A stretch of 64,000 bases of DNA from Clostridiales bacterium CHKCI001 (GCA_900045905.1 FCNS01000004.1:62001-126000); one strand, 5' to 3'. Positions 25,024 through 33,992 are shown, counted from the first letter of the stretch. Translations and numbers: made by a program. Notes: generated by a model from the letters alone, not told the origin.

Positions 25024-26922
25024 TCATTCTGCGTCACTGGATACCGGCAGCGTCACCGGCCGGCAGAACGCCCCGATCTTTGGCTTCACGCTCAGGGTAT
25101 CCGAATAGCTTTTCTGCACCAGTTCCATCGTTTCCACTGCCATCACATCTGTAAAGCCCTTACTCTGCAGGCCGCCGCCCACAGAAAACAGAGCCGCAGT
25201 TTCCTCAATATCGATCCTGCCGTCCCATGCCGCAGCCGCCGCCATAGCCTGGCCGCTGATGGACGCAATGCAGTCCCCGATCCCCACACTGCCGGATCCG
25301 TCCTCCATCCGCAGATACACGTTGAAGGTATTCGTGATGTTCGGCACGATATTTTCAATCGGGTAATACAAAGACAGGATGTGCTTCCCGCTATGCCAGG
25401 TCTCCACCGGATGATGGAGCAGGATCTCCGCATTGTTCAGTTCAAAGGTCACATAGCAGACTGCCTTCCCGTCCTCCGTCCAGGTCACCGGCAGGCTCAC
25501 ATCTACGGAAATATCTGTGGTCTCTTCTCCGGCAGCACCATCCTCAGAACCATTTTCTGTATCTGCTGCTCCACCGGATATGCCTCCACTGTCTCCTATA
25601 TTCCCGGAAGGAAACGGGATCACAATCGTGCCGCTGGCATTGGCTGACCTTGCGGCCGGATCGGTCGCAACATCCACCACCACCTGGCCAAAGAACTGGG
25701 CGTGATTCTCTTCTTTGGAAGCGAACTCAATACTGATGATCCGCACATCCGTCTCACCGATGGTATATTCAGAGGCATTGGTAAAGGTGTGGATGCCGAT
25801 CTTTCCCGCCTCGATCTGGTTAAGCAGGCCGGAAATATTCTTATCATTTTTGGACTTTGCCTGAGAAAGCCGGGGATTCTTCCCCACGCATTTCAAACTC
25901 TGCCGCCCGCCGATCTTAACCGTAAAAGACGTCACACAGGTGATCTGCTGGGCATCCGCCTGCCCGCCGGAAAAGGTCAGCACATCCCCAAGATCCAACG
26001 CCGGGTTCCCGATTGTATCTGAATCAAAGGGCACATAGTTCACTTTGGAAAGGGCTGCCAGGATGTTCCCGCACAGTTCTGCCCTGGTCTCTTCCAGGCC
26101 GAACTGCAGAAGGGGATTGACTCCCAGGTTCATGGTCAGCCCATCATCTGTTTCCAAAGCGTAATACTCGGAAGTCTGCGTCCGCAGATTGGTGGAACTG
26201 ACTGCCGTGTACCGGGTCACAAAATCAGAAAAGCTACTGGAAAACCGGTGCTTCTGCAGAATCTCCATCACCGGCGTCTCCCCATACTGGCGGAATTCCA
26301 GTTTCCCGGCCCGGTTGATGCAGAAGAATCCGCCCAGCACCTGAGCCGTAAAATACAGCACATCCCGGTATGTCTCAATATCATTCTCCGGATAAATGGA
26401 AAGCAGTTTTGATCCATTCGGGAGCGCCTCAATCTCCGCCTGGGTCTGCGCCAGTTCCACCCCGCAGGCGGTACTGCACAGCGCCATCATCCCGTAAACG
26501 GTACCAATGGTTTCAAAACCATTGAAAGTCCGGTCAAAGCGGAGCATCCGGTCATAAGCCTTCAGTTCCAGCACATGGACTGTCCGGTTGGCTTCGCTCA
26601 CCTCAAAAATCCCCATGGGGACAGTCTCATAAGCGCCGCTGGCAAGCCGGAGATGATAGGATAATTCCATCTCCGCATTCTCCAAGGTATATCGGTCAAT
26701 ATCCAGAAACAGGCTGATCCCCATCTCCGCCGCATACACCGCCCCAAGTTCGATCTCCGAATTGCCGCAGCACTGGGCCGTGATATAGCCGCTGCCTTTC
26801 ACAATATCCTCCTGGTCAAAGGGATACTCCACACCGCCTGCCGTAGTAATCTTCCCCGTCCAGTAATATTTCCGGGTGTTCCCCTGCACCGCCTGCAGGA
26901 ACGCCTCGCTCACCGGGTACAT
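25024..26922 (-). CDS. phage tail-base protein (Tal-like)
   Basis: A 632-residue protein. The N-terminal part (residues 1-330) resembles the tail-associated, baseplate-hub proteins that follow the distal tail protein: a KYYWTGKITTAGGVEYPF opening and ELKAYDRMLRFDRTFNGFET. A low-complexity Gly/Ser/Glu linker near 445-480 leads to a beta-rich C-terminal part. Late-operon position supports a baseplate role. AAGGAGGGG precedes the ATG. No peptidase motif is obvious. Confidence 0.75.
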   Translation of the reverse strand: MYPVSEAFLQAVQGNTRKYYWTGKITTAGGVEYPFDQEDIVKGSGYITAQCCGNSEIELGAVYAAEMGISLFLDIDRYTLENAEMELSYHLRLASGAYETVPMGIFEVSEANRTVHVLELKAYDRMLRFDRTFNGFETIGTVYGMMALCSTACGVELAQTQAEIEALPNGSKLLSIYPENDIETYRDVLYFTAQVLGGFFCINRAGKLEFRQYGETPVMEILQKHRFSSSFSDFVTRYTAVSSTNLRTQTSEYYALETDDGLTMNLGVNPLLQFGLEETRAELCGNILAALSKVNYVPFDSDTIGNPALDLGDVLTFSGGQADAQQITCVTSFTVKIGGRQSLKCVGKNPRLSQAKSKNDKNISGLLNQIEAGKIGIHTFTNASEYTIGETDVRIISIEFASKEENHAQFFGQVVVDVATDPAARSANASGTIVIPFPSGNIGDSGGISGGAADTENGSEDGAAGEETTDISVDVSLPVTWTEDGKAVCYVTFELNNAEILLHHPVETWHSGKHILSLYYPIENIVPNITNTFNVYLRMEDGSGSVGIGDCIASISGQAMAAAAAWDGRIDIEETAALFSVGGGLQSKGFTDVMAVETMELVQKSYSDTLSVKPKIGAFCRPVTLPVSSDAE

Positions 26923-26952
26923 CGGACACCCCTCCTTCCGTTTCCAGGCATC

Positions 26953-26985
26953 AAAAAAGCACCAATCATTTCTGACTGATGCTTA
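26953..26985 (-). terminator. terminator of the AT-rich insert gene at 27002-27277
   Basis: On the minus strand a twelve-pair stem (AAGCATCAGTCA with TGATTGGTGCTT, several G-T pairs) closed by a GAAA tetraloop runs into TTTTTT. It stands between the insert gene and the tail-base gene, inside the late operon. Confidence 0.8.
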
Positions 26986-27001
26986 AAATAGTAAAATAAA
27001 T

Positions 27002-27277
27002 TTATATTTGATCCAATTCTCTTTTTGTAAATCCACGACTGATCAGATTATCTTCATCATATATACCGTCATATATAATTTCATAATAAGTTTCCCCTTG
27101 ATACTCATATGCCGTGTATTCATACCATCTATTATTGTTTTTTAAAGTTTCTTTTTTGACGGGTGTAAAATGACTTAACGCCTCCTCTTTTGTATACTTA
27201 TCCGTTGGAAATGGGTAGTAATCATAAGATTGCTCCCACCCCATTCTCTTAGCACTAAACATATGATATTGTCTCAT
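27002..27277 (-). CDS. AT-rich moron gene in the tail cluster, unknown function
   Basis: A 91-residue acidic, tyrosine-rich protein (for example SYDYYPFPTDKY, YEYTAYEYQGETYYEIIYDG). I do not recognise the family. It is clearly more AT-rich than the tail genes on both sides, has its own terminator, and interrupts the usual order of tape measure, distal tail, tail base. These are marks of a moron, a gene added to a prophage for the lysogen's benefit. The ATG at 27277 has GAGGGAAGG before it; an upstream GTG at 27298 does not. Confidence 0.7.
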   Translation of the reverse strand: MRQYHMFSAKRMGWEQSYDYYPFPTDKYTKEEALSHFTPVKKETLKNNNRWYEYTAYEYQGETYYEIIYDGIYDEDNLISRGFTKRELDQI

Positions 27278-27346
27278 AGCTGCCTTCCCTCTTTTCACTA
27301 ATATGAAATAATTTTATCATATTTCAGTCACTAAGAATAGTCGTGT

Positions 27347-27709
27347 CTAAAATTCTCTCAACATAAATGACACCGTCCACAGCCCCTTCCGGGACGTATC
27401 CTTCACCAGAGACGCCTTATATCCTTCGATATACATCTCCGCCGTTTTTACCGCCAGCACCTCCGTATCAAAATACCCTACCGTTATCTTTTCCTGCTGC
27501 TTAAACTCCGTCAGGATCTTCAGCCACTTTGCCGAAACAGAAAATGTCACTGGGATGCTCACCACGCCTGCACGCACCACATCCCGCTGCACCGTCCCTG
27601 CCTCTGTCTCCCCGCCGGAGTCCGCCTCCACATCGTCCATCTGCACCTCATAGGAATCCGGCAGAGGAAGGGCCGTCCCGTCAAAAGTCAGATACTGTAT
27701 AAATGCCAT
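27347..27709 (-). CDS. phage tail protein downstream of the tape measure (distal-tail position)
   Basis: A 120-residue protein opening AFIQYLTFDGTALPLPDSYE, with a beta-rich body and an ending SFMLREF. It lies directly after the tape measure gene, where the distal tail (Dit-like) protein is encoded in siphophages, but it is half the usual Dit length, so it may correspond only to the N-terminal ring domain. GGGAGG precedes the ATG. I am sure it is a tail component from context, less so of the exact part. Confidence 0.65.
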   Translation of the reverse strand: MAFIQYLTFDGTALPLPDSYEVQMDDVEADSGGETEAGTVQRDVVRAGVVSIPVTFSVSAKWLKILTEFKQQEKITVGYFDTEVLAVKTAEMYIEGYKASLVKDTSRKGLWTVSFMLREF

Positions 27710-27712
27710 AGG

Positions 27713-30700
27713 TTACCTCCCTCCCGACCGCAAGTTCTGTCTTGCCTGCGCTGTCACTACCAGTTCATCCAGAAGCGTTCCTCCGACATACACCGGGATC
27801 ACGATGTTCCACTGCGGACCGGAAAATCCCGCCAGGGCTTCTGACACCGCAGAAGAGATCCCGGAGATCAGATCGGACATGTTCCCGCCGTATAAAGCGC
27901 CATCGGCATAGCCATACTCCACTCCGTTTACTTTCGGCGAGAGTACCATATCCGAAGCCACCTCCCGGACAGCTTTCTCCACCAAGTTCCGGTTCTTCTC
28001 AATGCCGTTTGCCAGCCCTTTCATGAAGTCCGGCATCCAGGTCTCATAATCCGCCAGAGGCCCTTCATCCGGAGCCGAGAAGTGCAGGAAAGAACGGATC
28101 CGGTCAGCCAGACCGGAAACCGTATTGATCACACTCTGGATCATGCTGGAAATCCCGTTGATCAGCCCCTGGATGAAATCTTTTCCCCACTGAAATGCCT
28201 GCCCCGGCAGTCCGGTGATAAACCGGATAGCGGAAGAAAATCCATTGGAAACCACCGAATACAGCCCGGAAAGGGCAGAGCCGATCCCGGAGACCATCCG
28301 CTGGAAGGCGGACACCGCCGCTTCATGCAGTGCGGATGCGATATTTACCACCGTGGTCTTGATGCCGTTCCAGACAGAAGACGCCGTCTGCTTCATGGCA
28401 GACCAGATCTGAGAGGCGAACTGGGACAGAGCCGAAAGCACCGTCTCCACGCCCTGCTTCAGTCCCGAAGCCGCAGAAGTCACCACCTGCCGGATTCCCG
28501 ACCAGATCTGGGAGGCGGCATTTCTGATATTGTTCCAGATATTGGACGCATCAGAAGCCAGCTGTGAGAAATTCCCCGTCACCAGGTCGATCAGCAGAAG
28601 CACCGGAGCCAAGATCACATTTTTCAGCAGTTCAAAAGCGCCGGAGGCAATCTGGCAGATCCCCGACCAGATCCCCTGCAGGGTATTCTTTGCATTCTCC
28701 CACAAAGATGTGATGGTTGTCACCACTAGCTGGACAATGGGATTCTGCAGGATTGCGTTCCAGGTATTCGCGAAAAACGCGGATACCTGTGACCACAGGC
28801 CGCTCCACCAGTCCGGGATGGCAGAAAAAAAGCTGATGAAGGTCTGGAACGCTGCCGGGATTGTCTCCGTAAAAAAGACCACCAGCCCGTTCCATAATTC
28901 CATCAGCTTTTGGGATACCGCCTGCCACAGGTTTCCGAACCACTCCGTGATCGCTCCCCAGTTTTTGACGATAGCGATGATCCCAGCAATGGCCGCCGCC
29001 ACTCCGGCAATAATACCGATCACCGGAAGCAGGGAAATGTTCAGCGCCCCGAAAGACACCGCCAGGGCCGCGATTACTGGCGTCAATGCGGTAAACGCCA
29101 CCAGCAAAGCCCCAAGGATTACCACAAAATTCTGCACAGGCTCCGGCAGCATACCGAATACCTCGCTCACTGCTGTGATGATGGCCACCAGGGGAGGCAG
29201 CACCACGTTGGCCAGCTCCACGATCTTTTCTCCCAGAGGAACCAGCGCCTGCTGCAGCTTTCTTGTATTGGCCTCCATCTCCTGCATAGGCGTCTGCGTC
29301 TGGCTGAATAAGTTCTGCGCAGATCCGGCAACACTGTCATAGGTCTCTCCCACAGAAGTCAGGGAAGTAATAAATTTCAGGTTCCCATCCTCGGCCATGG
29401 TGCCAAAGGCTTCCGCCGCCATGTTCAGGGCTTCCTGCTGGCTGGTACAGTTTCCGATATCCGCCACAATGGAATCAATCACCTGCTTCTGGGTAGCTTC
29501 CCCGTTCTGCCATGCCAGGAACAGGGACTGTGTTTTCTGGGAATACAGATCAATGGAGTCCCCGATGGTTCCATCCGCCAGACGAGTGGTCACCTCATTG
29601 ATCGCGTCATTGACCTTGTCCAGATTGTAAGCGCCTCCCTGCAGACCGTTTTGCAGAAGCTGGAAATACTCGGAAGCTGAATACCCTGCCTGCTCAAATT
29701 TCCCGGCATACTCGGACAGGTTATCCCCCAGTTCATTGGTCTTATCCAGGCCATTCTGGGTACCCCGGACAATATAATCCATGGCTTCCTGTGCGGTCAG
29801 GCCATACTGCTTCATCAGGGAGTTGACGCCCCGGAGGGTCTCATTCATGTCAATCCCATATAACTCTTCCAGAGTCAGCGCCTGCTTCGTCAGGTTGGTC
29901 AAGTCGGTATCTCCCAGATCTCCCAGGTTCTTCTTGACCATGATGACCGCTTCCGCCACCGCATCCATGCTTTGGCCCACGCCGGAGCCGTACACGTTCT
30001 TCACAATTTCAGCGCTGGCTTCGGCTGCCTCCCCGGTTTCACCAAAGTAGGCGTTCACTTTGGAAACGGCCATCTCTGTCTCCGCATAAGCGGACACCGC
30101 CTTATCGCCCACATCCTGGATCTTATCCCCGACCACAGACAGCTGGTCAGCAGCTTCCATCAGGGCCGCACCCTTGATGGCCTGGGCAATCTCCTCGATG
30201 TCATCCGCAGCGCCCTGGGCCGCGTCCCCCACATCATTCAGATCTTCAATCAGGTTCCTGACAGCTTCCCCATCATCCACCGTATCCAGGGCATCCGTAA
30301 GCTGCCGGATATCTGCCTTCCCACCGGCAGCCGATTTTCCAATCTTTTCAATGGCGGTTTTCAACTGATCCGAGGAGGCTGTTCCATTCTTGATTGCCGT
30401 AACCAGACGGCTCCCCAGAACATCCGCATAATCGTCCACATTGGAACCCGTAGCCACAAACAGTTTATTCAGCCGCTCCGTATTAGAAACCAGCCGCTCC
30501 TGCTCTGACTGCAGGCCGGAAAGATCCGCCTTATACCGATTCAGCGTTCCACGGGTTTCCTCTACTTCACGTTGGAAGGCCATGTACTGGTCTTTCCCCA
30601 GGTCACCACGTTCAAAGGCTTTCGTTACATCCTCCTGGGCCTGTTCCAGAGTTTCCAGCTTCTTTTCCGTATCCCCGATGGCCGACTGCAGAAGCTCCTG

Positions 30701-30871
30701 CTTCTGCGCCAGAAGAATGGTGTTGGACGGATCCAGTTTTAGAAGGTTATTTACATCCCGAAGCTGACTCTGGGTCTTCTTTATGGAATTGTTCACTGCG
30801 GCAAGCGATTTTTCCAGTCCGCTGGTATCGCCGCCGATTTCCACTGTAATGCCCTTGATCCGGCTTGCCAC
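27713..30871 (-). CDS. phage tail tape measure protein
   Basis: A 1052-residue protein. It has a coiled-coil N-terminus (about 5-110, starting KGITVEIGGDTSGLEKSL), a TP901-type core, hydrophobic helices around 545-640 (ALLVAFTALTPVIAALAVSF and VIGIIAGVAAAIAGIIAIV) and a long run of Trp/Gln/Ser-rich helical repeats (about 650-900). Its length sets the tail length; at roughly 0.15 nm per residue this predicts a tail near 150 nm. It starts with GTG at 30871 after GGAGGTG. It is separated from the tail chaperone genes by the RES moron. Confidence 0.94.
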   Translation of the reverse strand: MASRIKGITVEIGGDTSGLEKSLAAVNNSIKKTQSQLRDVNNLLKLDPSNTILLAQKQELLQSAIGDTEKKLETLEQAQEDVTKAFERGDLGKDQYMAFQREVEETRGTLNRYKADLSGLQSEQERLVSNTERLNKLFVATGSNVDDYADVLGSRLVTAIKNGTASSDQLKTAIEKIGKSAAGGKADIRQLTDALDTVDDGEAVRNLIEDLNDVGDAAQGAADDIEEIAQAIKGAALMEAADQLSVVGDKIQDVGDKAVSAYAETEMAVSKVNAYFGETGEAAEASAEIVKNVYGSGVGQSMDAVAEAVIMVKKNLGDLGDTDLTNLTKQALTLEELYGIDMNETLRGVNSLMKQYGLTAQEAMDYIVRGTQNGLDKTNELGDNLSEYAGKFEQAGYSASEYFQLLQNGLQGGAYNLDKVNDAINEVTTRLADGTIGDSIDLYSQKTQSLFLAWQNGEATQKQVIDSIVADIGNCTSQQEALNMAAEAFGTMAEDGNLKFITSLTSVGETYDSVAGSAQNLFSQTQTPMQEMEANTRKLQQALVPLGEKIVELANVVLPPLVAIITAVSEVFGMLPEPVQNFVVILGALLVAFTALTPVIAALAVSFGALNISLLPVIGIIAGVAAAIAGIIAIVKNWGAITEWFGNLWQAVSQKLMELWNGLVVFFTETIPAAFQTFISFFSAIPDWWSGLWSQVSAFFANTWNAILQNPIVQLVVTTITSLWENAKNTLQGIWSGICQIASGAFELLKNVILAPVLLLIDLVTGNFSQLASDASNIWNNIRNAASQIWSGIRQVVTSAASGLKQGVETVLSALSQFASQIWSAMKQTASSVWNGIKTTVVNIASALHEAAVSAFQRMVSGIGSALSGLYSVVSNGFSSAIRFITGLPGQAFQWGKDFIQGLINGISSMIQSVINTVSGLADRIRSFLHFSAPDEGPLADYETWMPDFMKGLANGIEKNRNLVEKAVREVASDMVLSPKVNGVEYGYADGALYGGNMSDLISGISSAVSEALAGFSGPQWNIVIPVYVGGTLLDELVVTAQARQNLRSGGR

Positions 30872-30896
30872 AGGCCATCACCTCCTGAAAATGGAC

Positions 30897-30923
30897 AAAA
30901 AGAAAGAGCCGATCACTCGACTC
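30897..30923 (-). terminator. terminator of the RES-domain gene
   Basis: On the minus strand GAGTCGA and TCGGCTC pair around GTGA and are followed by TTTCTTTTT. It ends just before the ribosome site of the tape measure gene, so late transcripts must read through it. Confidence 0.65.
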
Positions 30924-30939
30924 GTTTCAAGATTTATAA

Positions 30940-31686
30940 TTATAAACTTTTTACGACCTTACTATTCTTGCATTCCAAAAATTTGTTTTCATCCCATAAC
31001 GCAATATTGGTTTTTCCGGTAAAATAAGATGTATACTTTACACCTGAAATATCTTTTCGACTCTTGAGTAAATCCAAAAATGCCAAAGAAAACGCATAGT
31101 CTATCTCTTCAGCTTTATAATTAGGATTGATCAGAAAATCTCGAACAAAAATATACATAGCTCTTATGTCTATACCGTATTCGGATCTAAATTGCATAAT
31201 CACATCCTGCGTGAAAGCATACTCTAATCCAGACAAAGCAGTAATGGTAAAATTTGCAACTTTTATGTTACTTTCTATCTGGCATTCAGCAACTGATAAA
31301 TACACATTGCTTTTAGCTTTATTTTCTTTACAAGATGTTTCTTCATCCTCCGCCAAATAAAGAACCTGTTCTCCAATATGATTTACACGACCGTTTTCAG
31401 TGACGTATTTTGCTGGCGGGACACCGGAATGTGAAATATTATAGCCAGTAATTGGCACACCGTGTTTTCTGATTATTCCTGTATCTTCACCATCTGCATC
31501 CTTTATAATCCTTGCCCGATAATAGATTCCTCGCTTTAAACCTATAACCGGAAAACTATATGCCATCAATTTCATTATTTTTTGATTTATTTCTTTAGCA
31601 TTTCCATGTATGCTTTCAAATTTAAACTGTTCTATGTTTAATTTTGTCATAAGAACTTCTGCCCTATTCATCTTAAAATCTGACAT
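30940..31686 (-). CDS. RES-domain protein (putative NAD+-degrading toxin), moron
   Basis: A 248-residue protein with the pattern of RES domains: Arg57 in YYRARI, the GRVN loop at 99-102, LYLAEDEETSCKE with Glu121, and Ser220 in GVKYTSYFTGKTNIALW, which matches the family's closing GIxYxS...NxALF element. RES toxins cleave NAD+ and stop growth, normally paired with an Xre-type antitoxin. No antitoxin gene is adjacent here. The gene is AT-rich, has its own promoter and terminator, and is wedged between the tail chaperone and tape measure genes. Start by GAGGTG before the ATG at 31686. The domain call is from motif reading only. Confidence 0.68.
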   Translation of the reverse strand: MSDFKMNRAEVLMTKLNIEQFKFESIHGNAKEINQKIMKLMAYSFPVIGLKRGIYYRARIIKDADGEDTGIIRKHGVPITGYNISHSGVPPAKYVTENGRVNHIGEQVLYLAEDEETSCKENKAKSNVYLSVAECQIESNIKVANFTITALSGLEYAFTQDVIMQFRSEYGIDIRAMYIFVRDFLINPNYKAEEIDYAFSLAFLDLLKSRKDISGVKYTSYFTGKTNIALWDENKFLECKNSKVVKSL

Positions 31687-31716
31687 CCAAATTCACCTCA
31701 CGCTAAAATTATATGA

Positions 31717-31746
31717 ATTATAGCATGATCGTGGATTTTTCTTCAA
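31717..31746 (-). promoter_or_regulatory. own promoter of the RES-domain gene
   Basis: On the minus strand TTGAAG (31746-31741) and a perfect TATAAT (31722-31717) are 18 bases apart, about 30 bases before the start codon. The -35 box begins immediately after the stop codon of the frameshifted tail chaperone at 31747. Confidence 0.65.
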
Positions 31747-32285
31747 TCAGAATTTATCGAAATCCTCCTGCGTAGCCACCACAGCATATTTATGCTCATC
31801 ATTGCGGCTCTCCACATACATATCATTCACCATCCCGATGGTCAGCAGATCCAGGTCCCGGATAGACAGCCCCAGCTGGACGCACCGCAGGAGGAACAGG
31901 GGCGTTGTCATTTCCCGGTCAGTCGGGCGAAGTTTTTTTTAGCCTGCACATCCGTCTGAGTGTTCAGCCCCCACAGTTCAATGATCTGGGGCAATACCTG
32001 ATAGATGGAAAATGTGTTGAACCCATCCAGCCATTCCTCCGGCGTATCCGGGATGGACGGATCTGCATGCTTCGCCATGACATAGGCGATGTTCTCAAAC
32101 ATTTCCAAAGAGAACAAATCCAGATTGGAATTCTCCGGGTCATTCTTGTCAATCCCTTTTTCCAAATCCCGCAGGTCTTTATAAATATCCCGGTGGAACC
32201 GCATCCGGTAGATCCGAGGGATAGCGGCGGAGGCCTTAAAAGGAACCTCCTGCCCGTCAATCATGATATTCTGTTTCATGCTCAT
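31747..32285 (-). CDS. tail assembly chaperone, -1 frameshift product (gpGT-like)
   Basis: The shorter chaperone frame (31908-32285) contains a run of eight A on the minus strand (31940-31933) followed by C, read as AAA AAA AAC, which holds the classic slippery heptamer A AAA AAC. A -1 slip there opens a second frame for 61 more codons (beginning LRPTDREMTTPLF, ending ATQEDFDKF) to a TGA at 31747. The fused product would be 179 residues. Most siphophages make such a G/GT pair, with the T part binding the tape measure. The second frame has no start or ribosome site of its own, which supports frameshifting. Confidence 0.85.
31908..32285 (-). CDS. tail assembly chaperone, unshifted product (gpG-like)
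   Basis: A 125-residue protein opening KQNIMIDGQEVPFKASAA and containing RIYRMRFHRDIYKDLRDL, typical of Gram-positive siphophage tail chaperones. It coats the tape measure before the tail tube polymerises around it and is absent from the final virion. It overlaps the end of the major tail protein gene by four bases. Confidence 0.87.
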   Translation of the reverse strand: MSMKQNIMIDGQEVPFKASAAIPRIYRMRFHRDIYKDLRDLEKGIDKNDPENSNLDLFSLEMFENIAYVMAKHADPSIPDTPEEWLDGFNTFSIYQVLPQIIELWGLNTQTDVQAKKNFARLTGK

Positions 32286-32920
32286 AAGGTCTCCCCTCCT
32301 GTCTCATCATCCGTCCCCTGCTGGCCGGACTGCTGCGTCCCGGAGGTATCCGGCGTCACCTCCGGCAGATACACTGCTGTATACCACCCCGTATAAACGG
32401 TATCTGTGGTACTGTCCCCGGTACGGGCCTTCACATACCCATTAGCCAGGGGCGCCGCCGTGATGGCCAGCGTTTCCGTCTGCACCTCAATCTCCTCCTC
32501 ATTGGTCGCAGACTCGATGTTTGGCCTGGCCGCCGAGCAGTTATACAGTACATGTCGGATCTTCTTCACATCCCCGTCAAATTCAAAAAGCAGGGCAAAA
32601 TTCGCTGTTTCCACATTGGCGCTCTCCACCAGCACGCTGTTGTCATCCAGGGATTCCTTCAGCACATCTGTCCGGAAACTCTCCGGCACCATGGCCAGTT
32701 CAAGATCTCCCTCATAACCCATGTTATTGGAGATCGTATAATAGGCATACCCATCCGCATAAAAGTTGGACGGCTCTCCATTCGGCTCCAAAGACAAGGA
32801 TACCGCTCCGGGCATAGCCACCGGCGTCCCAAAAGTCACCTCCCCGTCATCATCCACTGTAATCAACGCATAATGTACGCTACAGATATTAAATTTTACT
32901 TTATTCTTCTTCGCAGACAT
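32282..32920 (-). CDS. phage major tail protein
   Basis: A 212-residue beta-rich protein of the phi13/TP901 major tail type, with SLSLEPNGEPSNFYADGYAY and TGWYTAVYLPEVTPD. The C-terminal end is a Thr/Gly/Gln-rich tail without structure. It should form the tail tube. Position between head-completion genes and the tail chaperone fits. AAGGAGG precedes the ATG. Confidence 0.88.
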   Translation of the reverse strand: MSAKKNKVKFNICSVHYALITVDDDGEVTFGTPVAMPGAVSLSLEPNGEPSNFYADGYAYYTISNNMGYEGDLELAMVPESFRTDVLKESLDDNSVLVESANVETANFALLFEFDGDVKKIRHVLYNCSAARPNIESATNEEEIEVQTETLAITAAPLANGYVKARTGDSTTDTVYTGWYTAVYLPEVTPDTSGTQQSGQQGTDDETGGETL

Positions 32921-33281
32921 ATCCAGCCTCCTTTATTTCATTCCCAGTCTGTCCCGCATTTTCTTCCAGCGGCATCTCAAAAGAGTACAGAACTTCATAT
33001 AGCTTTTCGCTGTCGATCCAGGTCTCCGATTTCTCATAAAAAATACCGCAGGCATCCAAAGCATCTTCCAGCTTCCTCTCCGCGACTAAATCCTTCTGGT
33101 CCGTATATAATTCCACCCGCACTTCGCTGATCCGGTAATAGACCTTCCCATCCGCGGAAAAGTTATCGCTCCCCGGCGTCAGGTAGCAGAGGAACGGCGG
33201 ATCCGGCGCTTCCCCTTCCGCGAAATGGTCATAAGCATAAGGGAAGCCGGTGCTTTTCAAAATATCCAGAAGTTTATCCAT
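32901..33281 (-). CDS. phage tail terminator / head-tail joining protein
   Basis: A 126-residue acidic protein (KLLDILKSTGFPYAYDHF, VYYRISEVRVELYTDQKD) in the position of gpU-like tail terminator proteins, between the HK97 gp10-like protein and the major tail protein. It overlaps both neighbours. Identity rests mainly on position and size. Confidence 0.75.
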   Translation of the reverse strand: MDKLLDILKSTGFPYAYDHFAEGEAPDPPFLCYLTPGSDNFSADGKVYYRISEVRVELYTDQKDLVAERKLEDALDACGIFYEKSETWIDSEKLYEVLYSFEMPLEENAGQTGNEIKEAGYVCEEE

Positions 33282-33657
33282 CCCTCAGGCTCCTTTCAAT
33301 CTCTTCTTCCAGCTGCCGGATCCCCTTCTCCTCCGCCGGGGCGATATGGGCTTTGCCCTCCACCCGTCCGCCGCCCCGCTTTGCATGGCCATACTCCAGC
33401 AGATGGGCCAGCTGGTAGCGGTTTTTGGAATGGACGGTCAGCGTCAGGCTGGAGGAAGTTTCTTTTGTTTTCTTTACCGCCCAGCTTTTGGCGTAGTCCC
33501 CGGTATCCTTCGGGGCGTTGGCACGGATCTCCTTCCTTACCGTCTCCCCGGCATCCCTGACCGCCTGTTTCACATCCTCGGCAGCCAGATCCGCGTATTC
33601 CTCCAAAGTCTCCATAACAGCGTCCGCCAGTTCCCCGATCTGTACCGTCTGTCCCAT
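33274..33657 (-). CDS. HK97 gp10-like head-tail connector protein
   Basis: A 127-residue protein with the family core RKEIRANAPKDTGDYAKSW and HLLEYGHAKRGGGRVEGKAH. These proteins join the neck to the tail. The ATG at 33657 is better placed behind GAGGCGG than the GTG at 33663. It is followed within the same operon by the tail terminator gene. Confidence 0.9.
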   Translation of the reverse strand: MGQTVQIGELADAVMETLEEYADLAAEDVKQAVRDAGETVRKEIRANAPKDTGDYAKSWAVKKTKETSSSLTLTVHSKNRYQLAHLLEYGHAKRGGGRVEGKAHIAPAEEKGIRQLEEEIERSLRDG

Positions 33658-33659
33658 GG

Positions 33660-33992
33660 TCACCGCCTCACTTTCTCACACCGGAACTTCAGCGTTTTCT
33701 TCTTATAGTTCATGTGATCCACAGCCGCGATGTTGTAGATTTCCCCTTGAAACAGGATACGAAAACCATCCGCTGTCACCTCCGCCGCCCGTTTACAGAA
33801 ACGGATGGTAAAAGCAATGTCAGAATCCGCAACCGTCAATCCGGCTGCTGCCTTTTCCTGCCCGCCTTCTCCGCTGACTGTGGCATGGCAGGTATAATAA
33901 TCCTCCCAGACATTCTTCCGGTTTCCGATATCGTCCGAAACTACCGAGTTTTTCTGGAAGGTCACTTTTACATTCAGAAGAGCGATCTCCAT
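33660..33992 (-). CDS. phage head closure protein
   Basis: A 110-residue beta-barrel type protein of the SPP1 gp16-like group, with NRKNVWEDYYTCHATVSGEG and FRILFQGEIYNIAAVDHMNY. It plugs the connector after DNA packaging. It overlaps the adaptor gene upstream by one base. Confidence 0.86.
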   Translation of the reverse strand: MEIALLNVKVTFQKNSVVSDDIGNRKNVWEDYYTCHATVSGEGGQEKAAAGLTVADSDIAFTIRFCKRAAEVTADGFRILFQGEIYNIAAVDHMNYKKKTLKFRCEKVRR

